Assembly: GCA_004431415.1 (NCBI GenBank)
Contig: QPMI01000307.1
Location: 1-59,825, forward strand
Origin: Cyanophora paradoxa
Lineage: Eukaryota; Glaucocystophyceae; Cyanophorales; Cyanophoraceae
DNA: 59,825 bases
Direction: 5' to 3'
Part shown: positions 1 to 11,500 of the stretch, one piece after another
Layout of the letters: the number at the start of each line of letters is the position of its first letter
Position numbering within the stretch: the first letter of the stretch is position 1
Translations under genes and position numbers: made by a program
The notes under the pieces: generated by a model
What the model saw: only the letters and a program-made list of their open reading frames with translations
Told to the model about the DNA's origin: nothing
Databases searched by the model: none

Positions 1-2214
1 CGCCGACGGGGCGCCACGCTGCCGGCCTCCGCCGCCGCCGGCTTCCTCATGGGCCCCGCCGCCCGCGGCACGCCCTCCCCGACGCCGGCGCCGAGCCCCT
101 CGCCGCCGCAGCAGGGGCCCCCGCGCCGCGGGGGCGCCGAGGCCGATGCCGAGGCGGCCGGGCGGCGCCGCTGGTGGCGCTCGCCTTCTCCGAGCGCGAC
201 GAGGAGGCGCCTTCTGGGGGCGACCGCCGGGCGAGCCCCGGCGCCCTGCGCGCTCTCATCGCCGCCCTCGCCTCCACTCCTCCTCATGCCCGTGCGCCGC
301 CCGCGCCCCGCGGCCCCCGCCCGCCTCCCTCCCCCGACGCCCGCGCGCGCAGCTCCTCGTGCACATCGCCAACGACTGCACGAGGAGACGCGCCTGGGCG
401 CGCGCTACGCGTGCGCGGGCCTGCCTCGTGCGCTCGTCGCCTCCTCCTGCGGCCGCGCCTGCCGCGGGCGCCCTCGGGACGCTCGCCCTCCACGCCGCCG
501 CCGCCGCCGCCGCGCTGCCGCCGGCCCCGACTACTGCCTCTGCACCCGGCGGCCCCGCCGCGGGGCCCCTCTCTGGGCGCCCTCACCGTGCGCCCCCGCC
601 CCCGCGCCCCGCGAGACGCGCCTCAGCGGCGCCTCACATCGCGCGCAGATGACGGACGCGGACGCCTGCTTCGCGACGATCTTCGTCTGCACGCTCGGGA
701 GCTCCGCTCCCCAGAAGCTCCCTGGGGCGCCCTGCCCCTCCTCGCCTCCGCGCCCCGCCGCCCGCGGTGCCACCGCCGACCGCAAGGTGCGCCCCCGCGC
801 GCCCGGCGGCGAGCGGCGTCGAGCGGGATCGGGGGCGGGGCAGATGATCCCGGTGTGGCTGGGGACCGGTGGCGCTGGCGATGTGGGGCGTCGCGTTCCT
901 GCGGGAGCGCGAGCGCGGCGGCGCTTTCTGCTGCGCAACAGCGCGCGGGGCGGCGCGGGCGGCGGCGGAGGCCGGGGCCGAGGCGGACGCCCTCGTCGAC
1001 TCTGCCTCCCCCGCGCCGCCCTCGGCCTCCTCCCGCATCCGGGTCCGCCCCGCGCCGCGCCCCGCGCCTGCCCGCACCGCCCCGACGCGGACGGCAGGCG
1101 GGAAGCGGTGGAGTTCGAGCGGTGGCGGTGCTGCAGAGCGACATCGTCGGCTTCTCGGCATCGCCCCCCCACCGACGCCCCCGCCTCGGACGCCCTCAGT
1201 GCGGCCCCGCGCCCCACCCGTCCCGCCCCGCCCACGCGTGCCCCGCCAGACGCCTCTTCGCCGCCTGCGACGAGATTGCCGAGCGCTACGGCGTGCAGAC
1301 CTCCGCACCGTCGGCGGTGCGGGGGCATGCGGGCGAGGGCCGCGCGCGGGCGCTCGCGGCTGACGGGGGCCCGGCGCGCAGACGCGTGGGTGGGCGTCGG
1401 GCCTCGACCGCCCCGGGCCCCGCGAGCTGGCGAGCCTGCTGCGGGCCGCGCACGAGATGCGCGCCGCCTACGCCCGCACCCGCCTCCTCGCGCGCCAGCC
1501 CGGCGTCGATCCCGAACTCGCCTCGCCCGCCTGTCCGTGCGCCTCGCCCGGCGCCGGCCGCGAGTGGACCCACGAGACCGTCCGCCCTCGCCCCTCCTCT
1601 CTCCGCGCGACCCCCTGTGCCGGCCGCTGAGCGCGCGGCGGCGGGGGGCAGCTGACGGCGCGCTTCGGAGTGGGGCTGGGGCGGCGGCGGGGGCCGTGGT
1701 GGGGGCGCGGCGGTGGACGTGGGAGCTGCTCGGCCGCCGTCGAGAGGCGGCCGCAATGGAGCGCAGCTCCTCCCGGCCGCTGCCTCGTCCGCTCCGCCCC
1801 CGCCCCGCCCCCGCCCCCCGCCCGCACGAACGGGGCGCCTCACGCGCGCGCGCGCAGGTGGCGGCGGAGGCGGCGGCACTGGTGGCCGGCGAGTTCGACT
1901 TCGAGGCGGGGCCCGGGGGGGCCACCCTCCTCGTCGCCCCCCGCGACGCCCCGCTCCTCCCGCCCGCCAGAAGCACCCGCACGCCTCCACCGCGACCCGG
2001 CCCCGGCCTCGGCCCCGCGCCGGCCGCCCTGGAGCAGCCGGCGGCCTCGGGCCGAGCCCTCCTTCTGAGGGCCTGCCGCCCTGCACGGAGGACCTTCCTC
2101 GAGGACTGCATCGGACTGCACATTGGGGGCGGCGATGCAGTCCGACGCGTACGGCCCGGACAGTGTTGTCCGCACGCGTTGGACGGTTGCACTACGGCAC
2201 GTGCCGCTGTGTAG
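1..2214 (+). CDS. class III adenylate/guanylate cyclase, 5' truncated
   Basis: This is a nucleotidyl cyclase making cAMP or cGMP, probably membrane-anchored. A stretch near 870-960 reads as a hydrophobic segment followed by a charged helix (FLRERER), as in the linker before class III catalytic domains. The core shows VAVLQSDIVGFS (about 1128-1160; first metal Asp), then LFAACDEIAERYGVQ (about 1255-1302), TVG|GDAWVGVG across an intron (1315-1380) with the second metal Asp, ELASLLRAAHEMRAAYAR (about 1427-1480), a GAVVGARRWTWELLGRRREA block (1690-1755) matching the GxVxAGxxG...LWGdtVn region, and LVAGEFDFE (about 1880-1905). Introns run GTGCG...CAG. The frame breaks at 1303-1306 and about 1398 look like single missing bases, so this is either an indel-damaged sequence or a decaying gene. 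The 5' end lies outside the window and the exact stop is uncertain. Substrate choice (ATP or GTP) cannot be read. Confidence 0.72.
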   Translation, partial: RRRGATLPASAAAGFLMGPAARGTPSPTPAPSPSPPQQGPPRRGGAEADAEAAGRRRWWRSPSPSATRRRLLGATAGRAPAPCALSSPPSPPLLLMPVRRPRPAAPARLPPPTPARAAPRAHRQRLHEETRLGARYACAGLPRALVASSCGRACRGRPRDARPPRRRRRRRAAAGPDYCLCTRRPRRGAPLWAPSPCAPAPAPRETRLSGASHRAQMTDADACFATIFVCTLGSSAPQKLPGAPCPSSPPRPAARGATADRKVRPRAPGGERRRAGSGAGQMIPVWLGTGGAGDVGRRVPAGARARRRFLLRNSARGGAGGGGGRGRGGRPRRLCLPRAALGLLPHPGPPRAAPRACPHRPDADGRREAVEFERWRCCRATSSASRHRPPTDAPASDALSAAPRPTRPAPPTRAPPDASSPPATRLPSATACRPPHRRRCGGMRARAARGRSRLTGARRADAWVGVGPRPPRAPRAGEPAAGRARDARRLRPHPPPRAPARRRSRTRLARLSVRLARRRPRVDPRDRPPSPLLSPRDPLCRPLSARRRGAADGALRSGAGAAAGAVVGARRWTWELLGRRREAAAMERSSSRPLPRPLRPRPAPAPRPHERGASRARAQVAAEAAALVAGEFDFEAGPGGATLLVAPRDAPLLPPARSTRTPPPRPGPGLGPAPAALEQPAASGRALLLRACRPARRTFLEDCIGLHIGGGDAVRRVRPGQCCPHALDGCTTARAAV

Positions 2215-2327
2215 CTGTGTTGCTGGATCTAGAAAAAAGAGCCACTGACTTGCCGCGCGCGTCAGTTGGGTCCGGGAAGGGAATTTAATCATGTGAACGG
2301 GACTGTTGCACTGCAGTGGCTTGGCAT

Positions 2328-3754
2328 TCACAGCGCGCACAAGACTCGCACAAAATGGGCGGGGGGCTGCAGTTTGGCAGCCCCGTGCGGGACTGCACTG
2401 TCACTGCACGCCTTGGTCTTCTTTCCGCCCTTGGTGTCCTTGGACTTGGCGCCTTGGGGCCGCGTCTTCTTGTCTTCTTGCCCTTGGAGACGCCGGCGCC
2501 CAGGAGGCGCGCGCCTTGGTGCCGAGGAGCGGGCGCAGCGAGGGCCATGAGGCCCTTCATGCCGGTGCCTTTCTGGGGCGGAGGCCGACTTCACGACCGG
2601 CGCCTCTGCGGCGTCGAGCTCGGGCGCTGCCCCTCCTCGTCGAGGAGACCTCGATGGGGTCGTCCTGAGGGCAGAGCGGGTAAGGAGAGGGAGCAGGGTG
2701 GGGGAAGGGGGGTGAGGGGGGGGGGGGGGGGGGGGCGGGAAGGAGACGGAGGGCGCAGACCCGGTGGCGGAGGCGTTGTCGACTCGTCCGAGGAGATCAC
2801 GGTGGCCTTGCGGCCACCCGAGCGGCGCTTTGGCGTATCCTGCGGGCTGTATTGAGGAGCGATGGAGCATCCGGTAGCAAGAAAGAGGGACGCACTCGTC
2901 GTCGTCCTCGGGCAGCTGTGGCGCAGGCGGGGCCGCAATCGGGGCAGGCGGGGCCGCATCACCAGGCAGGACTGGGGCCGGACTGCAGAGTGGCCGTGCC
3001 GTTCCTGCAGGGACGGCGGTGGGCACACGAAGCAAACAGACGCGGGAGAGGGTGGAAGTGCCCACCGGAATTGCGTCGTAGAGGGCGTCAAGCGCCTGGG
3101 TCTTCTCGTCCTTGGCCGTGATCACGTACTCCGAGTGTACTGCTGGGGATGAAGTGGACGTGGCCATCTGGGAGAGCTCAGCAAGGCAGATGAGGCAGAG
3201 CACGGAGAGACCCACGAACCCTTAAGGTCCGACTCAAAGTAGTGTAGACGAGCTGAATCTTATCGCCGGCCTGGTAGTCGACTGGTAAACTGGCTGGCCA
3301 GGGACTCTTGTAGGATGAAGGTTGCAGTGCACTGAGCAGGAGGGTCAAAACAGCATCGGAGAGCGAGGACAGCAGAGGGACGCGCCCATCGGCGGAAGCA
3401 ACCAGCACGTTGTGGAACGTGTATTGGTTCGAGTGGACGTACTCGCCGGCAGGCACTCGAGGACGACGACCGCACCATTGATTCCAGCCCCAGACGTTCG
3501 CACCGGCCGCCGCTTGCAGCTGCTTGTCCGTGCAGCGATTGCAGCCGCCGCCGCGAGGCAGGTTGTGACTGCAGCAGCGGAATCGATCCCGCAGCAGCCG
3601 CTGCCGTGTCTGCGATGAGCGCTGTGAGCTCGCATCGCAAGTCGAGCACTTGGTGCGCTCGCGGACCGACGTGTACAGGCGCTGAGGCGGCGGTCGCGGC
3701 TTCCCGCGCGCAGCGATGCTCTGCAGCTCCGCTCATCTGCGACAGCGTATACAC
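2328..3754 (-). CDS. unrecognised protein, probably membrane-bound with a basic tail
   Basis: I do not recognise the family. Reading down the minus strand there is a Cys-rich stretch (CCSHNLPRGGGCNRC, about 3540-3575, then WGWNQWCGRR), a segment GEYVHSNQYTFHNVLVASAD (about 3385-3450), a hydrophobic segment SVLCLICLAEL (about 3175-3205) that could be a membrane helix, an acidic/Ser segment VISSDES (about 2790), and a Lys-rich end (KSKDTKGGKKTKA, about 2400-2440). Exon joins and the start are unresolved, and the parts may belong to two genes. The poly-G run at 2716-2735 falls within it, probably in an intron or proline-rich loop. The strand is supported by less biased composition and by plausible GT...AG borders only. 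Confidence 0.35.
2716..2735. repeat. poly-G homopolymer, 20 nt
   Basis: This is an uninterrupted run of 20 G, with shorter G runs just upstream. It is likely intronic on the minus strand as poly-C. The length is prone to sequencing error. Confidence 0.9.
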
Positions 3755-4714
3755 GTAGCGAAAAGGTAAGTTTCGAAGGCTTCGAAAGCATAATGCCGCG
3801 TACCACGTAAGCGGTTCTTTTCACAGGATGCAGTTGCGTGGTGTGCCACCACCTTCGCCGGCCGAAGCGCACGAAGTGGGCAGCGCAGAGGTCAAGCCCA
3901 CACGTCTTTGCTGCCGGGCTTTGCTCTTCTGCTGACAGTCCCGCACTCAGGCCGCTCGCTGAACGCGTGGGCGCGCTGGTCGAGCTGCGGGTTCCTCCAG
4001 GGCGACCTACGCTGGCTGCAGGCGCGGGGCGCGACATCCTGGCAACATGACTGTACAGCGCGTCCCTCGTGCAGAAGTGCTGGCGCAGTGCAGGCACTTG
4101 CCGCCGTACAGCTTGCGGAGCCACCGCAGCTGGGCGAGTCGCACGGCCCCGTCGCCGGCTCGATGTCGCTCCTATGACGATGCGACCGGTGGCTGTGCGC
4201 CACCGCTGCCGCGTGGGCGTCCTTGCGGCAGCATCAAGCATGCGGCGCTGTTCCCGCGCAAAGGCTCGGGTACGCTTAAAGACTTTCCTCAGGGTAATTA
4301 ACGCACTCTCCAATGCGATTGGCTAGCGCGCGGGCGTCCTCCTACACGACCGCGCTCGCGCCCGGCCTCGCTCCCGCTGTACAGAATGTCGGCATGATGC
4401 AAGCATTGACACGAACTGGTCTGGCCCGTATATCTGCTCCCTGTGCGTCGCTGGACCCATTTTGTCCCGGTGTTGTGCCTGTTCCTGGATCACCCTTTGG
4501 TCGGACGGACCGGGAGACACGGTTTCGGGTCCCCTGGGGACGCGCTTTCAGGACGTACCGCGCGGCCGGGTTTTGCGGAGGTCGGGGAAATGGGATTGGG
4601 TAGGGTTGGCCCGAGGGACAGGACAGGGAAGTGATTTTCCTTCCCCAATAGCTTAGCTGCATTTCTGTGCAGATCGCAGTAGTCACATAAAGCGAACAGA
4701 AGCTTAAGCTTGTG
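3755..4714. other. no gene resolved; low-complexity spacer
   Basis: No recognisable protein is seen. The minus strand at 4030-4150 reads LRWLRKLYGGKCLHC with a CxxC pair, which could be an upstream exon of the preceding unknown gene. The part from 4440 to 4700 has lower GC and no convincing exon. Promoters for the unknown minus-strand gene may lie here. Confidence 0.4.
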
Positions 4715-7700
4715 CTACCCTAGGCCTGGTGTGGTCCTCAGGGGTTGTCTCCTGACATTTGAAAGAGTGCGCGCTTCTTCCCTCCTCCCTTCTGAGCTTC
4801 CCTTCCTCCAGTCCAGGTCCTCCTGTTTTCGAGAAGAGAACGATCTCTCTTCGTCCACGGACAGCGGAGGGAAAGCGGGGCGCCCCTCACTCGGGGAGGC
4901 GAGGAGGGCGCTGACGGCGCGGTCGACGTCGCCGCCGGCGGCGCGGAGGGCGGCGAGGCGCGGGGGCGTCCCCGAAACCCATCTCCGCCATCGCCGCCAG
5001 CTGCGCGCCGTAGTCCGCTTCCTCGGGCGCCCCCGCCGCCTCGGGGCGCTCCCCTCCGCACCCTCCCCCTCGCCCTTCCGCCGCGGGGGCGAGGCCTCCC
5101 CGTCTGGCGCCGGCTGAGCGGCGGGGCGAGCAGCGGACGAGGCGGGGCGGGGCGGGGCACCGGAGTCGGGCGGAAGCGGTAGGCGCGGAGCTCGGGGTGT
5201 CGGGCTCTCCGCCGCGTCCACCCAGGGAGCACCAGCCCCGCCCGCCCCCCGCCTGGCCCCCAGCAGCGCCCCGCCGGCCCCGCCGCCGCCGCGGGGCCCG
5301 CCCTGAGCCCCGTCGCCAGGGCGGGGCGGGGTGGCGGGCGGGCGAGGGCGCACGGGTCGGCCTCGCGCGGGCAGGCCGCGCGCGTTCTCCACCGGCGGCG
5401 CGTGCGTCGGGCTGCCCGCGGTCAGAGGAGAGAGGGGGCCGGGGCGGGGCGGGGCGGCGGGCGGGCCTGCCGCCGCGGAAGAGGAAGGCGACGGCGCGCT
5501 CGACGGAGCCCGCGCCGACTTGAGCGCCTGCACCAGCACCTCTGCGCCCGCCCGCCTCAGCGCCTCGCGGCTCGAGAGGCGGGGCGGGGCGGGCCCTCGG
5601 CCTCCTGGAAGCCCATCTCGCGCATGGTCGAGACGGCGGCGTTGTACTTGCCTCCTCCCCCGCGTACGTCAGCGGCCCGTCGTCCCGCTCCGAGTCCTCC
5701 CCTCCCGGCCCCCCGCCCCGCCCCCCGCGCCGCCGCCGCCGCCGCCCGGGTCCGACCCCGCGCCCGCGCCGCCGCCGGCCCGCCGGCGCGTCGCCTCCCG
5801 ACCAGCGGCGCGCGGCCTCCTCGATCTGGGCGGGGCGGGGGGGGCGGGTGAGGAGGGGGCGGGGCCGGGGGCGGCGGGCGGGCGGCCTGGACGGCGTCGA
5901 GGAAGGAGGCGGAGAGGAGCTCGACGGCCGTCTCGAGGTCGCCCCCGCCCGGTGCACCGCCTGCGCCCCGCTCGAGCCGCCCCGCACCCCGCGGGGCGGC
6001 GGCGGCGCGCACGCGGAGCGCCGCCCGCTCGTCCACGAAGCCCATCTCGCGCAGCATCGCCAGCTGCACCCGCCGCCCCTCGGCCCCGCCCCGGCGGTGG
6101 CGGGGCGGGGCGGGGCACCTGCTCGGCGTAGGGCCGGGGTCGACGGTGGGGAGGGGCGCGGTGGAGCCCGGGCCCCCGGCGGGCGGAGCCGGGGCGCACG
6201 CCGCCCCGCCGCCCGCCAGCGACTCGGCGGGGTCGTCTGCGCGCCCGGCGGTGAGGCGCGGAGGCGGCGGGCGTGCGGGACGGGTGCGGGGCGGGGCGGG
6301 GCGCGCCCTCCTCGCCGGCGAGCATGGCGGCGGGTTGCGGAGGAACGAGGGGCGCTCCGCGGCGCCCCGCCGCCCCGAGCCGCCCGCCGAGCCGCTCGCC
6401 CCCGGCGTCGCGCTCTGCGACCGCTGCGAGCGCATCTCCGGCGGGCACGCTGCGCCACCCGTCGGCCTAGGCGGCGGCGGCAGCAGCGGGACGAAAGGCG
6501 CACTGAAGCGGGCCTTCTCGATGGCGAGGTCGCGGGGCGGGCCGGCGCCGCGCTCGTCCATGGAGCAGAGGAACATCTGCACGGGCTGCACCACGTCGTC
6601 CTCCAGGTCGAAGTTGTTGTGGTCCATCGTCTCCGACACCGCCAGCCGCTTCATGATGCTGCGCCCCGCCCCGCCCCTCAGCCCCGCCCCGCCCTGCTCC
6701 GCCGCGCGTCGCGCCTCGGGCAGAGGTTGTAGAGCGTCTCCGCCTGCGTCCACGGATGAGCCGGTCCTGAGCGCCCCGCCCGCGGTCAGTGGAGCGCGGG
6801 GACTCCGGGGCCCCGCGCCGGCCGCACGAGACGGCCGTGGATGATAAGGACGGGCAGTGGACCTGCGCGGGCGGGGCGGGCGGCTCGGTCGGGCGCAGGG
6901 CCGGCGGGGGCGCGGCGGGCCCGGGGCGCGCACGTTCTGGATCTCCTCGTCGGACTTGAAGCGGTCCGAGATGAGGTACTGGGCCGCCGCCCCCATGAGG
7001 TGCCTGCGGGCCCCCGCCTGAGGCGCCGGCCGCGGGGCGGGGAGCGGGGGGCGGCGGACTTGACGACGGCGCGGATGGAGGTGTAGGGGAGAGGAGGATG
7101 AGGGCGCGGAAGTCGCCGTTCACCGCGATCTTCGTGCACGGGCCCGTCCGATCGACCGCCCGAACAGGATGCTGCCGCCCCCGGCCCCGCCGCGCCCTCA
7201 GCCCGGCGGCGCGGCGCCGGCGGGCGAGCCGGCCGCACATGTTCTTCTGGTCGAACTTGAGAACGTTGACCTGCGCGCCGGCGCCGTGAGGCCGCGGCGC
7301 GGCGCGGCGCTCTGCCGGCGTCCGGCGGCAGCGGGGCGCACGCAGTACGTCACGACGCGGTTCAGCGCGTCGTTCACGTTCGCCTCGTTCGGGCGGCCCG
7401 GGAAGCAGCCGTACCTGCGGCCGGCGCTCGCCGCGTGCGGCGCCGCGACTCGGCAGCGAAGCGCGTCGCACCCCGGATACTCGACCGCGATGATGTGGCA
7501 CTGCAGGCGGCGGGCGTGCGTCAGCGCGCTGCGAGCGGCGCGCGAGCTGCACCCCGGAGCCGACCTGGAGCGAGAAGCGCAGGGCCATCATAAGCGGCCG
7601 CGAGCACCCAATGTCCTCCGCATTGCCGTGCATGTAAATCTGGCGGGGCGTCAACCGCGCTCGCCGGCCTGGCGGGGGACGCGGGCGGTGGAGGCGTACG

Positions 7701-8135
7701 AGGAGGTACCGCGCGCCGCCGGGGACAGGCAAGACCAAGCAAGGCGAAGGCGGGTCTCCAATCCAGCACAACTCGCCGGGGAAGCTGTTCTCTTCATAGA
7801 ACGGCGATGGAGCCGGGAAGAGGACCTGCGGCGCTCTGGCGTTTCAGCGGACGCGCTGTCGCCGAGCTTCGAGGATGCCTGGCACGACTCGGCAGGAGCG
7901 TGGGACCCTAGCGATCCCCGGGGACCGCAGCCGACCGCGGTCTAGGAGGTCGTGCTCCGAATGGCCGGGGTGCGAAGGATGCGGGGGCACTGTCGGGCCA
8001 CGGAGCGCGTGCAGACCTTGTTAATCGGCGAGACCTCATCGAAGTCGAAGAGCGGTCTTGCGGGTCGTACGTGAGAAAGCGCGGGAGCAGGACGCGCAGG
8101 AAGGAGACGCACTTCTTTTTCTTCGGCAAGAACAT
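4715..8135 (-). CDS. ABHD17/Bem46-like alpha/beta hydrolase fused to three UBA domains
   Basis: This is a serine hydrolase; the ABHD17/Bem46 family includes protein depalmitoylases. The start MFLPKKKK (8135) is followed by CVSFLRVLLPRFLTYD. Exons then give YMHGNAEDIG (about 7625-7655), VEYPGY (about 7470), RPNEANVNDALNRVVTYC (about 7350-7400), FGRSIGTGP with the G-x-S-x-G nucleophile (about 7140-7165), ALILLSPYTSIRAVVK (about 7065-7115), VLIIHG (6840), DRLI..(W)TQAETLYNLCP with the probable acid (6720-6770), and MDHNNFDLEDDV with the likely catalytic His (about 6600-6630). A disordered linker leads to UBA 1 (YAEQLAMLREMGFVDERAAL, about 6020-6130, helix 3 near 5900), UBA 2 (YNAAVSTMREMGF about 5610-5650, helix 3 SVERAVAFLF near 5490) and UBA 3 (YGAQLAAMAEMGFGD, 4970-5015, then LAALRAAGGDVDRAVSALLA). 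UBA domains bind ubiquitin. Two one-base frame breaks (G run 4962-4966; CATCC-GTGG near 6757) look like indels. Confidence 0.75.
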
Positions 8136-8591
8136 CTTCGGCTCTGCACGAAGTTCGGCGGAAGGTACCCTAACGCGCGTTGACCTGCCGCGACCCCGAT
8201 CTCCGGCTACGTTGCGCTGACGGCCTACAAGCTGTGCTGAAAGCCCGCGGCTCGACTCTGGAGCGGCTCGCTGCGCAGAACTGTACCCAGCTGCGCCAAT
8301 TGGGGTACAAAACAAAAGTGGACTTCGTGCGCTCATGCAGCGTAGCTGCGCAAATGCATTGCATTTGCGGAATGCGAGCGCTAGCTGTTGCGCATGCGCG
8401 TGCACGTGCGCGTGTTCGCGCACGTCAACGTTCACTGCAGGTGCAGCGCTCCCGGACCGCAAAAGGTTCACGAAATCGCCACTAGCCGCATGCGCAAGTG
8501 CAACTGTCGGCAAGGGAGGGTGGGCCGATGCGGATTCAGAAAGCGGGCAATGTACAGGGGTGGCTCGGGCGGGCCGGCGCCGGCTGGCGCT

Positions 8592-11500
8592 CTACCGGTA
8601 CTGGCCCTCGAGGTCCTGGAGGGTGCGGAGCTTGGTGCCGCGGGGGGGGCATCGGGGGGGGGGGGTAGGCCCCCGCGTCGGCCCCGCCCGCCATACCGAA
8701 GAGCTTGTCGACGCTGAAGCCGGCGCCGCCGAAGCCCGGGTGCATCGGGGCCCCCGGCGGCGGTCCGCCTGGCATGCCGAACGGCGGAGTGCCCGTGCGG
8801 GAAGCCGCCCGGCATGCCGAAGTTGGGGGGCAGGCCGAAGTTGGAGGCAGGCCGCCCCGGGCGGGAAGCCCGCGGCGGCCGAGACGGCGGCCGCTGCTGC
8901 TGCAGCGGCGGCGGCGGCGGCGGCGCGGACTGGGGAGCGCCGGGGAAGGGGCGGAGCCGGGAGCGCCGCGGGGAGGGCGCTAAGGACGGACGGGGGCGGG
9001 TTGAAGAAGGCGGGCGCCTGGCCGGGGGGAGCTTGAGGCGGCGGCGGCAGCGGCGGCGCAGCGGCGGCGGCGGCGGCGGCGGCGTCGGGGCCGCCGGGAG
9101 GGGCGCCGAGGGCCACTGGGGCTGGCGGGGCGGGGCGTGGCCCGGGGCGGGCGCCGGGCTTGCCCCCGAGGCGGCCAGGATGGCCATGAGGTCAGGGACC
9201 CCGTAGGGGCGCCGGGGGGAGGCCAGGCGGCGGCGGGCCCCCGGGGCGGGCCCTGGGCCGCCCCCGCCGGTGGCGCGGAGGAGGGCGGCGTGGCGGGCCT
9301 GCTGGGCGGCGGTGGGGTTGGCGCCGTCCTTAGGGGCCCCGTCGAACTGGAACGCGGCGCCCTCGTTGGGCCCGGGAGGATGCCGGGGTAGGGGGTGGCG
9401 CGGCCCCGCCGCCCTCGCGGGGCGCGGGGGCGCCGCCCGGGGCCCCCCCGGGTGAGCTTCTGCAGGAGCCCGTCGATGGCGGCCGACGAGGGCCGGCAGG
9501 GCGGTGCTGCCCCGCCTTCGCTCCCGCCGCCTGCGCCGCCTGCGCCGCCGCCGCCCCCGCTGCATCGCCTGCGCCCAGCGTGAGCGACGCGAGGGCGGGG
9601 CGGGGCGGGGCGGGGCGGGCGGGGCGGGGCGGGGCGGGCGGGCCTGCATCATGGCCTGGCGCTCGATGTCCTCGAGGGTGAGGGCGCGGAGGGCATCGGG
9701 GGCGCCGCGGGGCGGGCCGCCGGGCGCGGCATCGGCGGGACCTCGCCGGCCGAGGCGAACATGAGGGAGAGGAGGAGGCCGCCGACTCGGCCCCCTGCGG
9801 CGCAGCGCGGCCGCCGGGCTGCGGGAAGCCCTCGGGGGGCGCGGCGGCGCGGCCCCGGGGGCGGGGGCGGGCGTAGGGGCCCTGCCGGGGAGCCTGGCAT
9901 GGGGGGCACCGGGCCCTGCCCGAAGTCGGCCTTGAAGAGGGCCTCCAGCATGCTGGGCCCCGACGGCTGCCCCGGCCCCGCCTGCTGCGGCTGCCCCTGC
10001 GGCTGCCCCTGGGGCCCTGCGGGTGTCCCTGTGGCGCCTGCGCGTGCTGCGGCGGCTGCATCCCGGCGGGCCGCGAACGCGTCGCCCCGAAGATGCCTGG
10101 CGGCGGGCGGTGAGGGCGCCGAGGGCGCGATCCGAGGCGGGCGGCGGGCACCGTGCTCGTCGGCGGCGAAGAAGCGCGAGAAGCGGGAGGCCGCGGACGG
10201 CGCGTTCGTCGGCGAAGCCCGCTTCGGGCCCCTGCGAGGCGCCGTCGGCGGCCCGGCCTCAGGCGGCGGGAGGGGGGGGGGCGCACGGTCCGATGGCCCC
10301 GGGGCCGGCGGCCTTGCGCTCGCCCGGGGCGAGCCAGCGGGGCATCGCCTCGGCGACCTCCTGCGGGGCGGGGTCGGGGCGGCGCGGGGGCGGGCGGGCG
10401 GGTGCACGTCGTCCTCGGCGTCGAAGAGCCGAGCGCCGCGCTCGACGAGAAGAGGCTGTTGATGAAGTCCGGGCCCTCCTCCCCCTCCCCATCCTCCCCG
10501 CCCTTCCGCTCCCCGGCGCCTTCAGCCCCGGCGGCGGCGCCGGCTTGGCCGCCCCGCCGCAGACTTCTCCTTGTCCGCGCCGCCGCCGGCCGCTCCCCGA
10601 GGCCGGGCGGCGGGCCCAGGGGCTTGTCGGCGCCCGTGGGGAGGCGGCGGGGCCGGCCTCCCCTCGCGGGCTGGGGCGAGGTGAGCGCCGGGGCGGGGCG
10701 GGGCCGGCGGGCGGGGCGGACCGGCTCGTCGCGCTTCTCCTTGGCGGGGGAGGCGGCGCCTGCTCCTTCGGCAGCCGGCTGTTCGGAACGAGGTCCGCTC
10801 CCGCTCCTGGCCCCGCGTCAGGCGGGAGCGAGGGCGGCCGCGCGGCAGGGGCGGGCGGGAGGCGCACGGGAGCGGCCTGGCGCTCGCGGCCCGCTGCTCG
10901 CGCTCGAGCTCCGCCGCTCCCGTTCCCGGAAGTTCTGGAACTTGAAGCGGTCCTGAGGGGCGGGGCGAGCTCGGCGGGCGGCGGGCGAGGCGCGGGGCGG
11001 CGGGCGGGGGGACCTTCTCCTCGGCAGTACGCTGCTCGAGCTTCTGGATCAGCTCGAGCTCGTCCGGTCGCCCAGCCGCGCCAGCGCGAAGTCCGGCGAG
11101 TCCTCGAACAGAGCCCCCGCGGTCCGAACGACTGCCCGCCCGTCGGCGCCCGCCCGGCGCGCAGGGCGGGGCGGCGGGGCGGGGGCGGCGGGGCGGGGCG
11201 CACCCGCTGCATGCTGCGGCCGGTGGGGGAGCCCATCGGGGCGCGCGGAGCGGTGGGCGACATGGGCCCCGTGCCACGCGGCGAGCTCTCCGGGCCCCGC
11301 CGCTCGCGGTCGCGCCCGAAGGACTCCGAGGGCGGCACGGCGGGGCCGCCGGGGCGCCGCGCGTCGAAGGAGGTCGTGCGCTCCGGCGGCCGCTCCTCCC
11401 GCCGCTCGGCGAAACTCCGCGGCTTCTGCAGCTGCGCGAGGCGGTCGGAGGGGGCTGCCGCGGGCCAGGGGAGCCTCGGGAGCCTCCGCACCTCTGACTT

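Noticed and set aside
49-2214. Long Arg/Pro/Ala-rich open frames on both strands across the GC-rich genes
   Set aside because: At this GC content stop codons are rare, so most long frames are shadows; they lack conserved motifs and have abnormal composition.
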